Below, piece after piece: positions 15,996-23,562 of a stretch of 40,200 bases of DNA. The position numbers were made by a program, and so were the translations under genes. The notes beneath the pieces are model-generated. The model worked only from the letters and a program-made list of their open reading frames with translations, ran no database searches and was not told the origin of the DNA. Location of the stretch: IMG/VR virus record IMGVR_UViG_3300032144_000419, positions 1 to 40,200 of that record; one strand, given 5' to 3'. This DNA comes from a virus. The stretch's first letter is position 1; every line of letters starts with the position of its first letter.

Positions 15996-16547
15996 GGAGT
16001 GATCCTCCTGGGTGGAAGCGATGCCAAAAGTGGCGGCCGCGCGCAGCGCCAACGGCTCCATGCCGTCGATCGCTGGCGAGTTGGTCAAGGCGCCCATGAG
16101 CACCTCGAGAACGGTGCCCGTCTGCTTGTCGAAGGTGAAGACGGGGCTGAAGTAGCGGTATTCCTTGGCGCCGATCAGGTCGCTCGCACGCTGCGTGAGC
16201 TCGGCGACCGCGAAGAGGCCGCGCCCTTCGCGCCAGACCAGGTCCTTGATGAAGGCGGCCGCCGGCGCGGGCTGGCCGTTGGCTTCCTTGTTGAGGGTCT
16301 GGTGCTCGTAGTCGATGACCGGCGGCGTCTTGCGCTGGCGGAAGCGCTCGATGACACGCGTCGCACTGGCCGCGTCGATGCGCCAGGCGTCGACGGGCAT
16401 CTCGCGGCCATCGCTGGGGCGGAACGCGCCGGCGGGCACGAACTGGAGCTCGACTACATGGTTGCCTCCCTCGAGCGCGGGCAACTCGAAGGCGCAGGCG
16501 GCGAGCGCGAGTCCTACTGCTGCGGTGAGTGCGGTTCGGCGATGCAT
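15423..16547 (-). CDS. I: Capsid protease with C-terminal scaffold (Mu gpI family)
   Basis: A 374-residue, two-part protein. The N-terminal half (residues about 1-180) is the Mu I-type protease, with VELQFVPAGAFRPSDGREMPVDAWRID, PPVIDYEHQT, AAFIKDLVWREGRGLFA and EYRYFSPVF. The C-terminal half is the helical scaffold. It processes the capsid interior during maturation and is probably removed. The start could be this ATG or a GTG 30 bases upstream; neither has a strong ribosome site. The ATG leaves the conserved promoter-like block at 16583-16610 outside the gene. The first 30 residues look hydrophobic (TALTAAVGLALAACAFEL), but this occurs in the family and is probably not a signal peptide. Confidence 0.9.
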   Translation of the reverse strand: MHRRTALTAAVGLALAACAFELPALEGGNHVVELQFVPAGAFRPSDGREMPVDAWRIDAASATRVIERFRQRKTPPVIDYEHQTLNKEANGQPAPAAAFIKDLVWREGRGLFAVAELTQRASDLIGAKEYRYFSPVFTFDKQTGTVLEVLMGALTNSPAIDGMEPLALRAAATFGIASTQEDHSMNPLLKALITAFGLEQTATEDQAIAALTALGPIKDLTQSLSEVRTALGVDDKANGAAMVAACTQLKAASVDPAKFAPIGVVSQLQGQVAVLTARLHEDEVNKLIEPALADGRLLPGEQEAWAREHGKKDIASLTTFLKNAKPIAALGGTQTKGKKPEGGGDGALSADELAVCSHMGLTAEQFKAGATAQA

Positions 16548-16582
16548 GGACGCATCGTCGGCGCGCGCGCTCCGCACATCAT

Positions 16583-16610
16583 CGGAACGAGTTCAGATTC
16601 TCCGCAGGGG
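16583..16610 (-). promoter_or_regulatory. Putative late promoter/activator site before I (PI-like)
   Basis: The plus-strand block GGAAC-GA-GTTC followed by AGATTCTCCGCAGGGG occurs here and again at 24946-24970 with one base gap. Both copies lie just upstream of minus-strand late genes (protease I here, holin there). The dyad GGAAC-N2-GTTC suits binding by a dimer such as Mor. Mu has late promoters at these same two places (PI, Plys). No convincing -35/-10 pair was found, as expected for an activator-dependent promoter. Confidence 0.6.
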
Positions 16611-16612
16611 AT

Positions 16613-17185
16613 TCAGCCGAGCAGTTCGCGCAGGAACTGGGCGGTGCGCACGTTGATCTCGGAGCGGTCATCGATCGAGAGGCCAAGGTAAGGCCGCGCC
16701 GGCATCGTGATGCGGTAGGCGCCGATCGTCACGCGCTGCGCCACCGAGGTCTTGTTCGACTTCTTCGCGAAGCGCCGACTCAGCTCGCCGGCCTTGTTGG
16801 CCCGACGATAAACGCTTTGCGATCGCGCCGCGATCTCGATCTCGCCGCCATGCTGGTGAATGCCGGCATAGGCGAGATTGCTGCCGACGGCGACAGTGTC
16901 GCCGCCCTCGAGCTGATACTGGATGCGGCTGCGCAGGTAGCCGCGCAGCGTGAGGATCTTGTCGCGGTTGCGGCGCTTGCGCTTGAGGTAGCGCGGCGAC
17001 AGCGCTTGCCACAGCACGCCGTCTGGCGACATCTGCGACTTGAAGCGGTCCTGCGTCGATCCGCGAAGGTACTCGCCGAGCTCGGACAGCAGCGGGCCCG
17101 GACTTCCGAGCAGTTGGTCGATACGATCGATCTGCTCGGGCGTGCGCTGGAGGTCGACCTCGATGCGAAGAGTGCTGCCAGCCAT
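16613..17185 (-). CDS. G: Virion morphogenesis protein (Mu gpG family)
   Basis: A 190-residue, basic protein. It begins MAGSTLRIEVDLQRTPEQIDRIDQLLG and contains LGEYLRGSTQDRFKSQMSPDGVLWQALSPRYLKRK, YLRSRIQYQLEGGDTVAVGSNLAYAGIHQHGGEI and a C-terminal RPYLGLSIDDRSEI. These are hallmarks of the Mu gpG / phage virion morphogenesis family, related to tail-completion proteins such as P2 gpS. It probably acts at head-tail joining. The chosen ATG has GGAGGG before it; an upstream extension is rejected as non-family sequence. Confidence 0.9.
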   Translation of the reverse strand: MAGSTLRIEVDLQRTPEQIDRIDQLLGSPGPLLSELGEYLRGSTQDRFKSQMSPDGVLWQALSPRYLKRKRRNRDKILTLRGYLRSRIQYQLEGGDTVAVGSNLAYAGIHQHGGEIEIAARSQSVYRRANKAGELSRRFAKKSNKTSVAQRVTIGAYRITMPARPYLGLSIDDRSEINVRTAQFLRELLG

Positions 17186-17196
17186 GCGACCCTCCA

Positions 17197-17448
17197 TCAG
17201 CCTTCGTCCATCTCGACGACGCGCGGCACCTCGAGCTCGCCCGTCACCATGAGCGGCCAGCCGAGCTCGAACTCTGGACTGACGAATCGCGTCAGCTCGA
17301 AGAGCAGCGCGAAGATCGCCTCGCTCGCCCACATCAGCGGGACGAAGATCCAGTGGCGCTCGAGCAGCAGCGGCGCTTCGCCGTACAGGTCACCGATGTG
17401 GACGGGGCACAGACCGAACCAGCCCTTGTGCGTGCAGGAGATCTTCAC
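17197..17448 (-). CDS. Small protein with one hydrophobic helix
   Basis: An 83-residue protein with a GTG start in a GTGA overlap with the end of gene F. It has Cys residues near the N-terminus (ISCTHKGWFGLCPVHIG), a hydrophobic aromatic-rich helix at about residues 32-53, and an acidic C-terminus (PRVVEMDEG). It lies between F and G in the head operon. I do not recognise the family. It could be a small membrane or virion component. Confidence 0.6.
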   Translation of the reverse strand: MKISCTHKGWFGLCPVHIGDLYGEAPLLLERHWIFVPLMWASEAIFALLFELTRFVSPEFELGWPLMVTGELEVPRVVEMDEG

Positions 17449-18713
17449 GAGTCTTCGTCCTCCAGCGATCGCCGATACAGGCGCACCCCCACACGCCAAT
17501 CGTCGACCGCCGCTGCGCTGGCGGCGTTGGCGCCGGTGAGCCAGCTCCAGCCGTCTTGCCCGAACTCGGCCAGGGCCATCACCGGTCCGACCTGGTCGTC
17601 GAGCTGGAACTGCGCCAGGTAGCGGCGACGCACGACCGCCTTGCTGCTCGCGTAATCCCATTCCACGCGCGCCCAGATCTCGTCCGGGTCGAGCACAGCC
17701 TGGGCGACCAGCGGCAAGAAGCGCCCGGCGCCGCCGCGGCCGACCTGCAGCTCGCTGGCGGAATCGACGAGCAGCTCGCGGCCGATGACCAGGCGCTCGC
17801 CGATCGCGTCGGTGAAGACGCGCGGGCGCTCGAGCGTGGCACCGAATGACTGCAGGAAGTCTCGCGCCTGATCCTGATCGCTCAAGCCGCCTTGCAGCAG
17901 CTGCGACGACGGGAACGGCCGAGGCTCGGGCATCGGACCTGGCGCGCGCAGGTTCGGTAGGCCGGGCCCGCCTAGGCGACCAGGCAGCGGTGGCTCTGGG
18001 CGTTGCGGTGGAATGCTGCTCTCGAGGCGCGACTGGCCCGGCGTGTACTCGAAGCCAGGGCCGATCCCCACCGGCACACGCACCTTGCGTGGACCGTTCG
18101 GGCTTCGCTGGCCGATGGTGCGCTCGACCATCTTGACCTCCGGCGCCTGATCGGGCCCGGACTTGCCCAGGCGCTCGAGATCTCGCAGCGACAGGCCACG
18201 CACAGAGCAGCTGCAGCCGAAGTCGTTGGGGGGGAAGTGCTGCTCCCACCAGGGATCCGACGCCTCGAGCACCAAGCCATCCCAGGCCACGTGCTGCGCG
18301 CGCGGATGCTCGACCCAGTCCGCATGAACGTACTGCCAGTACGGCGTGCGCGGGCTGTTGCGTAGTTGCTCGTAGCGACCCGCCGCGTAGCTGGTGCTCA
18401 GGTTGGTGTCGTAGATCACGCGGCTGCGCCAGTCGCGCCCGCCGTTGTAGTCCCAGCCGTGCGTCGCGACGATGCGATCGAAGTCGCGCCGGAACTCCTC
18501 GAGCGTGGTGCCGCCGCTGATCGCGCGCTCGATCGCACCGCGGAAGTCGGCCACGATCGCGTCGCGGTTGGCGCCGGCGACGACGAAGGCCCAGTCGTGC
18601 TCCTGCGTGTAGACGTCGGTCCAGGCCGCCGTCGGCAGGTTGAGCTTGCGCCGGAAGAACTCGCTCTGCTCTCGAAAGGGCAGCGAGCCGTAGGCCGCGA
18701 CCGCGTCAGGCAC
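17445..18713 (-). CDS. F: Minor head protein gpF with C-terminal PBECR2-like nuclease domain
   Basis: A 422-residue, two-domain protein. Residues about 40-180 are the Mu gpF/SPP1 gp7 minor head domain, including SRVIYDTNLSTSYAAGRYEQLRN, YVHADWVEHPRAQHVAWDGL and the CSC-containing PPNDFGCSCSVRGLS. A Pro-rich linker follows (232-270). Residues about 283-415 look like a PBECR2 (barnase/EndoU/colicin/RelE-like) domain, with FTDAIGERLVIGRELL, LPLVAQAVLDPDEIWARVE, RRRYLAQF and DGWSWLTGA. Such domains fused to packaged head proteins are proposed to act on nucleic acid or be injected. The nuclease role here is inferred. Confidence 0.9.
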   Translation of the reverse strand: MPDAVAAYGSLPFREQSEFFRRKLNLPTAAWTDVYTQEHDWAFVVAGANRDAIVADFRGAIERAISGGTTLEEFRRDFDRIVATHGWDYNGGRDWRSRVIYDTNLSTSYAAGRYEQLRNSPRTPYWQYVHADWVEHPRAQHVAWDGLVLEASDPWWEQHFPPNDFGCSCSVRGLSLRDLERLGKSGPDQAPEVKMVERTIGQRSPNGPRKVRVPVGIGPGFEYTPGQSRLESSIPPQRPEPPLPGRLGGPGLPNLRAPGPMPEPRPFPSSQLLQGGLSDQDQARDFLQSFGATLERPRVFTDAIGERLVIGRELLVDSASELQVGRGGAGRFLPLVAQAVLDPDEIWARVEWDYASSKAVVRRRYLAQFQLDDQVGPVMALAEFGQDGWSWLTGANAASAAAVDDWRVGVRLYRRSLEDEDS

Positions 18714-20409
18714 GACCGGCGCCGCCGGCGGCGGCCTCCTGCAGGATCTCGTAGCGGCCGGCCAGCGCCGCGGCCGCGAGGGCCTGAGCCATCGCGTCGG
18801 CGTACTGCTGCAGGCTCATGTCGGGCAGCAGCTGCTCGAGGCCGTCGCGCAGCTCCTGCAGCGAGTTCACGCGCTCGACCAGCGCACGCACCTGGTCGAT
18901 CCACTGGCCAGTCGCCGGCGCGACGTCGCGCGCCAGCTGCGCGCGCATCAGCTCGATCGGCTGCGCGATCGCGGTCGCCGAGGCGGCCGGCATGCGACCG
19001 GTGAGCGCCGCGAACATGGCCGACATGAACGCCGTTGCTGCAGCCACCTCGGGCGGCTGCAGCTGCTGCTGTGCGGGCGGCTGGCCAGGCACCTGTGCCG
19101 GCAGTTGGCCAGGCGCTGGCGGCGGCGGCTCGGGCGGCATGCCCAGGACGGCCTCGCCTTCCTCGGCCTGCGGAATGCCGAGCTTCTCGTGGACCCACTG
19201 GACGGTCGGCCGCACACCCAGCTTGACCAGGCCGGGCAGCGACTCGGCATAGCTCGCCATGTCCTCGGGCTCCTCGGCATTGAGCCGGAAGCGACCGCAA
19301 CGAGCGATGCCATCGGGTGCCAAGCCGTTGAGGACGGCGATCGCGTAGACCAGGTCGCGCGAGAGCGTCGAGTTGACCTGGCGCACGTCGGCATCGCGCA
19401 GGTCCTTGCGCACCTCGTTGTGGACATTGCCCAGCGCGTTGGTGCTGCTCTTGCCGTCAGCGCCGCTGGTCAGCGTGCCACCCAGGATCACCTTGCTCTC
19501 GGTGCGCTCGCAGACGTTGATCATCAGCTCGAAGGAGGCCGGGTCGCCCTCGGCCGCCTTCTGGAACTCGATCAGCATTCCCTCCGGCACGATGCCCGAG
19601 GCCTTGTGGCCGATGCCGGCCAATGCGCGCAGCAGCGTCGCCTTGTCGGCCTCGGTCGCGTTGCTCGGGTACTTGCCCAGCCGCACAGGGATGCCGTAGA
19701 CCTCGAGGAACTCGGCCAGGTCGCCGAGACTGTAGTTCTTGAAGAGGTAGGGCCAGACGAGCTGGCGGAACAGCGCGGTGCGCTCGACGTAGCCGCTCTT
19801 GGCCTTGTGCACGTGGGTGATCCAGCCGAACGGTCGCAGCGGCTCCCCCATCACGCCGTCGACGCTCGTATTGCTGCGCAAGCGAATCTCTTGCTGCTGG
19901 CCACGGTGCGTCATGAACCAGGTCTGCGGGCGGTGGGTGATCCTGGCCGGCAGCCAGGCGCGCCCCTCGCGACGCCATTCGATCTCCAGGTTCACGAAGC
20001 CCTTGCCGATGGAATCGGTCAGATCGAACAGCATGTCCTCGAAGTCCGGGATCTGGCGCACGAGCTCCTCGATCTGCTTCGTGCGCTTCTTCTCCGCGGC
20101 GCTGGCATTCACCGGGTCGACCAGGTCCCAGTCCAGCAGCAGCGCTCGCCGACGCTTGCCCATCTCTGCGGCGAGGTGGCCATCCTTCTCTTCCATGTCC
20201 TCGAACAGCTCGTACTGGGCGACGATGTCGCCCTGCTCGGCGGTGTCGAGGATGTTGGCGAGGCGACTCGGCGTGAGGCCCCGCGACGGATGCCGGGCGA
20301 ACTCGCGCTGCAGGTGCGTGAGGCGCGCGGTCTGCGGTTCGGCCAGGTCGCCGAGGGCTGCGCGCTCGATCGGTCGACCGTCCGGCCCGAGGATCTGGGG
20401 CGTGCTCAT
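18706..20409 (-). CDS. Portal protein (DUF935, Mu gp29)
   Basis: A 567-residue protein of the DUF935/Mu portal family. It includes GLTPSRLANILDTAEQGDIVAQYELFEDMEEKDGHLAAEMGKRRRALL, then GKGFVNLEIEWRREGRAWLPARI, and EFLEVYGIPVRLGKYP. The C-terminal 100 residues are Pro/Gln-rich and then helical. It forms the dodecameric ring through which DNA is packaged. It overlaps gene F by 8 bases. CGGAGAA precedes the ATG. The 157-base leader contains an 11-base tandem repeat. Confidence 0.95.
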   Translation of the reverse strand: MSTPQILGPDGRPIERAALGDLAEPQTARLTHLQREFARHPSRGLTPSRLANILDTAEQGDIVAQYELFEDMEEKDGHLAAEMGKRRRALLLDWDLVDPVNASAAEKKRTKQIEELVRQIPDFEDMLFDLTDSIGKGFVNLEIEWRREGRAWLPARITHRPQTWFMTHRGQQQEIRLRSNTSVDGVMGEPLRPFGWITHVHKAKSGYVERTALFRQLVWPYLFKNYSLGDLAEFLEVYGIPVRLGKYPSNATEADKATLLRALAGIGHKASGIVPEGMLIEFQKAAEGDPASFELMINVCERTESKVILGGTLTSGADGKSSTNALGNVHNEVRKDLRDADVRQVNSTLSRDLVYAIAVLNGLAPDGIARCGRFRLNAEEPEDMASYAESLPGLVKLGVRPTVQWVHEKLGIPQAEEGEAVLGMPPEPPPPAPGQLPAQVPGQPPAQQQLQPPEVAAATAFMSAMFAALTGRMPAASATAIAQPIELMRAQLARDVAPATGQWIDQVRALVERVNSLQELRDGLEQLLPDMSLQQYADAMAQALAAAALAGRYEILQEAAAGGAGRA

Positions 20410-20453
20410 CGTGTGTTCTCCGTTCGGGCAGCTCGGACCTCGATCCGGCCATG

Positions 20454-20475
20454 CCGCTGCAACCCCGCTGCAACC
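20454..20475. repeat. Two-copy 11-base tandem repeat in portal leader
   Basis: CCGCTGCAACC occurs twice in tandem and is followed by a CCCCC-T-GGGGG palindrome around 20474-20484. These lie in the 157-base gap (20410-20566) between the terminase and portal genes, which has no plausible coding frame of its own. It may be a leader structure or nothing. Confidence 0.5.
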
Positions 20476-20566
20476 CCCTGGGGGCCGCGATCGTCGGCAA
20501 GACGGGGCGATGTAGCCGCCGAGGCTCGAAAAGCGCTCAGCGGCCCGATTTCGATGCGAGCCGGAT

Positions 20567-22039
20567 TCACCATGCGCCAGGCTCCGGCACCCAGATCAGC
20601 GAATCGCCGCGGCGCTCTTCGTCCGAACCGACAGCTTCAGCACCGCGATCGAAGCCGCGCGACGACGACACGCCGGCTTGCCACTCGATCGGCGCCGCCG
20701 CGTTCGAGCCGGCATGCAGCGCCAGGCCGAGCGCCCAAAAGCGGTCGGCGTGGCCGTCGGGCGTGCTCTCGGCAACGAAGCGGATGTTCCCGGCTGCGGT
20801 CGTGGTCTTCTGCACCTTGCGCAGGTCGGCGCGGATCGTCGCGTCCTCGGGAATGCGCAGCTTTCGGTCCTCGAAGGCGCCGCGAACCGGATAGGCCAGC
20901 GCCTCCTTGACCACGTTGGTGAATGTCACGCCCTCGATGCGGCTTTTGCCGAATTTGTCTTGCGCGTCATCGACCCAGCCGATGCCCAAGCCCGTCGCGT
21001 CGATGCACACGCGCTGGCACTTCTCGAACCACGGCCAGAGGATCTTTTCCTGCTCGCTCTTGCGCATGCGCTCCATCGGAATCACCTTGCGCGTGTAGAA
21101 CACGTCGCCCAGCTTCTCGAGGATCCACAGGACCGTCAGATCTTTCTTGCGGCCGATGTCGACGCCGGCGTACAGCGGTCCAAGGAACGGCCCCTCGAGC
21201 TCGCGCTCCCAGGCGACGCCGCGGGAGTACTCACACGACGTGAGCAGCAGGTACTCGAGGAACTTGGCATCGTCGTCGGCCGGAATGCACATGTACTCCT
21301 GGTCGAAGCTCTCGGCGTCCGCGGCGCCGGCCTTGACCCAGTCGAAGTACTCCGCCTCGGTCATCGCTTGCTGCTCGGCGTCGGCCGGCAACGACTGCTG
21401 CAGCTTCCACAGGAAGCCTTGCTCGAGCGCGTCTTGCAGCGTGACGCGGTGATGGCTGATCCGCTTCGGGTTGCCCTTCTCGACGATCTCGCGGATCAGC
21501 TGGTTGAAGAAGCTGTGCGAGCCGCGGTGGGTGGAGATGGCCTCCAGCGAGCCGCCCCAGGTGATGCCTGGATAGGCGATCGCCCACATCTTGCGCTGGT
21601 CGGCGTGCAGCGCGAACTCATCCAGGATGCGGCTGCCGCGTTTGCCGGCCTGCGCATCGGGGTTCGAGCTCATGCTGTGGATGCGCCGCCCGCTGGCGAA
21701 CTGCAGCACGTAGGCGGTGACCTTCTTCTCCGCGTCGATCACCAGCTCGCCGAGATCCTTGGCGGCCAAGCTCATGACGCCTGCAAAGAGCTTGCAATCC
21801 TCCAGGAACAGCCGAGCCTGGATGTCATCGCGGCTGCTGACCCACGTGTCGTAGCGCGCGCCCTGCGCGGCGGCGCGTTCGTCTGCGGCGTAGGCCGTCG
21901 ACCAACTGATGCCGACCTGGCGGCTCTTCTCCATGAGCTTGAGGCGCGACTCGTCCTTGATCCACTTCGCCTGGAACGGCAGAAAGATCGCCTGCGTGTC
22001 GGCAGGGATGATCTTGGCGCGACCCTTATGCTGGGTCAT
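20567..22039 (-). CDS. Terminase large subunit (Mu gp28 family)
   Basis: A 490-residue packaging motor. ATPase signals are a Walker A-like EKSRQVGISWS (residues 37-47) and Walker B RILDEFA (about 137-143). The RNase H-like nuclease domain shows Asp residues at GVDIG (D294), VCIDATGLG (D347) and GHADRFWALGLA (D432), the standard three-acid set. This agrees with FluMu gp28/terminase_6 proteins. It overlaps the small subunit stop by 1 base (TGATG). For headful packaging of transposable phages the enzyme would cut in host flanking DNA (family knowledge). Confidence 0.95.
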   Translation of the reverse strand: MTQHKGRAKIIPADTQAIFLPFQAKWIKDESRLKLMEKSRQVGISWSTAYAADERAAAQGARYDTWVSSRDDIQARLFLEDCKLFAGVMSLAAKDLGELVIDAEKKVTAYVLQFASGRRIHSMSSNPDAQAGKRGSRILDEFALHADQRKMWAIAYPGITWGGSLEAISTHRGSHSFFNQLIREIVEKGNPKRISHHRVTLQDALEQGFLWKLQQSLPADAEQQAMTEAEYFDWVKAGAADAESFDQEYMCIPADDDAKFLEYLLLTSCEYSRGVAWERELEGPFLGPLYAGVDIGRKKDLTVLWILEKLGDVFYTRKVIPMERMRKSEQEKILWPWFEKCQRVCIDATGLGIGWVDDAQDKFGKSRIEGVTFTNVVKEALAYPVRGAFEDRKLRIPEDATIRADLRKVQKTTTAAGNIRFVAESTPDGHADRFWALGLALHAGSNAAAPIEWQAGVSSSRGFDRGAEAVGSDEERRGDSLIWVPEPGAW

Positions 22040-22611
22040 CAGACGATCCCCAGCGCCTCGCGGATCGCGGCCTTGGTGTCGGCCGTCACGCCGCCCTTGT
22101 TCGGCATCGCCTCGAGCTTGGCGCGCTGCTCCTCGAGCAGTTGCTTGCGCGCGCGGTCCTCGACCTCGGACTGGAACTTCTTCAGGTTGACCGAGCTGCG
22201 CGACAGCGTCGCGATGTTCTTGGCGGCAGAGCTGAGCATGGCGACACGCTCGCCCGGTTCAAGGTCCGGATCGTCGGCGTCCTGCAGCTGCAGGATGGCC
22301 TCGAACAGCTCGGTCTGCACCAGTGCGGTCAGCGCCTCGCTGCGTGCGTCCTTGTCGTCGCCGGCCTGCTCGCGGATCAGCTTGGCGGCCTCGGTGCTGG
22401 CGCGGATCGCCGCTAGGCGGCGGTCGAGCTTCTGCCCGTAACGGCCGAGCGCGCTGCGGCTGGGCAAGCTGCCCGCGGTCGACTCGGCGGGGAAGCGCGT
22501 CTGCAGGTCGGCGATCAGCTCATCAAGGGTTTGCGCGCCGGTGGCGAGCATCGCCTCGATGTAGCTCTTGATCTCCGGCGGCAGCCGGGTGATGGTGCTC
22601 TTGCGCGTCAC
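22039..22611 (-). CDS. Terminase small subunit (DUF3486, Mu gp27)
   Basis: A 190-residue, helical protein that starts MTRKSTITRLPPEIKSYIEAML. It has an HTH-like N-terminus (TGAQTLDELIADLQTRFP...PSRSALGRYGQKLDRRLAAI) and a C-terminal coiled coil ending in ADTKAAIREALGI. This is the DUF3486/Mu gp27 pattern. It should recognise the phage end and load the large subunit. It lies directly upstream of the large subunit gene with a one-base stop/start overlap. Confidence 0.9.
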   Translation of the reverse strand: MTRKSTITRLPPEIKSYIEAMLATGAQTLDELIADLQTRFPAESTAGSLPSRSALGRYGQKLDRRLAAIRASTEAAKLIREQAGDDKDARSEALTALVQTELFEAILQLQDADDPDLEPGERVAMLSSAAKNIATLSRSSVNLKKFQSEVEDRARKQLLEEQRAKLEAMPNKGGVTADTKAAIREALGIV

Positions 22612-22617
22612 GACGGT

Positions 22618-22941
22618 TCACCAGTACTTCGCCGGTCGCGCGATGCCGGGTTCGCAGTCGACCGTGTACTCGGCGACGTCGACACCATCGCGCGTCAGTT
22701 CGGCATGCCAGCGGCCGTTCGGCTCCTTCTTCACCTGCACCAGCTCGCGCTCGTCCAGGTAGTCGAGTTCGCGACGAAGCTCGAGCGGCGTGGCGTCCGG
22801 ATACTCGCTCTGCGCCACGGACAGGATCGGGCCCTCGTACGCGCCCATCGGCCGAGCGTTGTTGAGTGTGAGCAGGATCAGCCAGCGCAATGCTTCGCGG
22901 CGGATCCGCGCGGTGTCGACCGGGATGTCGGTTTGTCGCAC
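22618..22941 (-). CDS. Mu gp26-like winged-helix protein (VpaChn25_0724 type)
   Basis: A 107-residue protein with a GTG start one base after the upstream stop. The core RREALRWLILLTLNNARP, ATPLELRRELDYLDERELVQVKKE, then ELTRDGVDVAEYTVDCEPGIARP has the winged-helix and C-terminal signature of the VpaChn25_0724 phage family. This family sits at this position in Mu-like genomes. DNA binding is plausible, but the role (packaging cofactor or regulator) is unknown. A longer reading that starts inside the upstream gene is rejected. Confidence 0.8.
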   Translation of the reverse strand: MRQTDIPVDTARIRREALRWLILLTLNNARPMGAYEGPILSVAQSEYPDATPLELRRELDYLDERELVQVKKEPNGRWHAELTRDGVDVAEYTVDCEPGIARPAKYW

Positions 22942-22942
22942 G

Positions 22943-23305
22943 TCAGTCTCCCCGAGCTGCGGTGCGCAGCTGCCAGTTCTCGATTCGCACCGCCAGGCCG
23001 TCGAGCTTGGCCTCGACGATGCTCTGGCCGCGCACGTAGTCATCGCGCATCACGAAGCGCTGCGGCAAGTCCACCTTGAGTTCCATCAGCTCGCGCTCGA
23101 CGCGCTGCCATTGCCGGGCCTCTTCGCGGTTCGATTCCTGGATCTCGTCGAGCTGCTCCTGCAACTTGGCGAAGCGTTCGTCGAGGCTGCGCCCCTGCAG
23201 GTCGAGCAGCATCTTTCCGGCAGCGGCCACGGCGCCGAAGAACGCCAATAGCAGCGTGATCGCGAGCGTGATCAGCTGCCAAAGCTCGATCTGGATGTTC
23301 GTCAT
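22943..23305 (-). CDS. DUF2730 membrane-anchored coiled-coil protein (Mu gp25)
   Basis: A 120-residue protein. A hydrophobic helix at residues 10-33 (LITLAITLLLAFFGAVAAAGKML) is followed by a long coiled coil (DERFAKLQEQLDEIQESNREEARQWQRVERELMEL). The end is FVMRDDYVRGQSIVEAKLDGLAVRIENWQL, typical of DUF2730. The ATG is in an ATGA overlap with the Rz1 stop and has GGAAGA upstream. It lies between the lysis and packaging genes as in Mu. The function is unknown, possibly linked to lysis or to the membrane. Confidence 0.85.
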   Translation of the reverse strand: MTNIQIELWQLITLAITLLLAFFGAVAAAGKMLLDLQGRSLDERFAKLQEQLDEIQESNREEARQWQRVERELMELKVDLPQRFVMRDDYVRGQSIVEAKLDGLAVRIENWQLRTAARGD

Positions 23306-23562
23306 TGCGTCTTCCGGCGTTGGTACTCGATCAGGTCGACTAGGCGGCCCGCGCACAGGCCATAGAGGTCGTAGGTGGACTTGAGCGCGACCATGACGTC
23401 ATCGGCGAGTCGGCTGGCCGGTGCTGGTGGATCCGGGCACTGCACCGCCAACTCCGCTGGCAGCGGCTTCGATAGCTCGGGCACGGGCTTCGGAGAGCTG
23501 GCGCATGACGTCAGCACTGAACACGCAATCAGCGCGCAAATCGGCATCGGCAGCGAGCGCAC
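23302..23562 (-). CDS. Rz1-like outer membrane spanin lipoprotein
   Basis: An 86-residue lipoprotein with a signal peptide and lipobox LTSC (Cys20), followed by a Pro-rich stretch (PKPVPELSKPLP, PDPPAPA) typical of o-spanins. Its 5' half lies inside the 3' end of the Rz gene in a different frame, the classical overlapping Rz/Rz1 layout. Together with Rz it would fuse inner and outer membranes in the last step of lysis. It is longer than lambda Rz1 (60 residues). Confidence 0.85.
   Translation of the reverse strand: MRSLPMPICALIACSVLTSCASSPKPVPELSKPLPAELAVQCPDPPAPASRLADDVMVALKSTYDLYGLCAGRLVDLIEYQRRKTQ

Noticed and set aside
16460-16547. Signal peptide on the capsid protease
   Set aside because: The hydrophobic Ala-rich start occurs in this protease family inside the capsid pathway. 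Export would make no sense for a scaffold-protease.
14049-16691. 880-codon plus-strand frame opposite the capsid and protease genes
   Set aside because: It is a high-GC shadow; the minus-strand genes T, I and the decoration gene explain the region fully.
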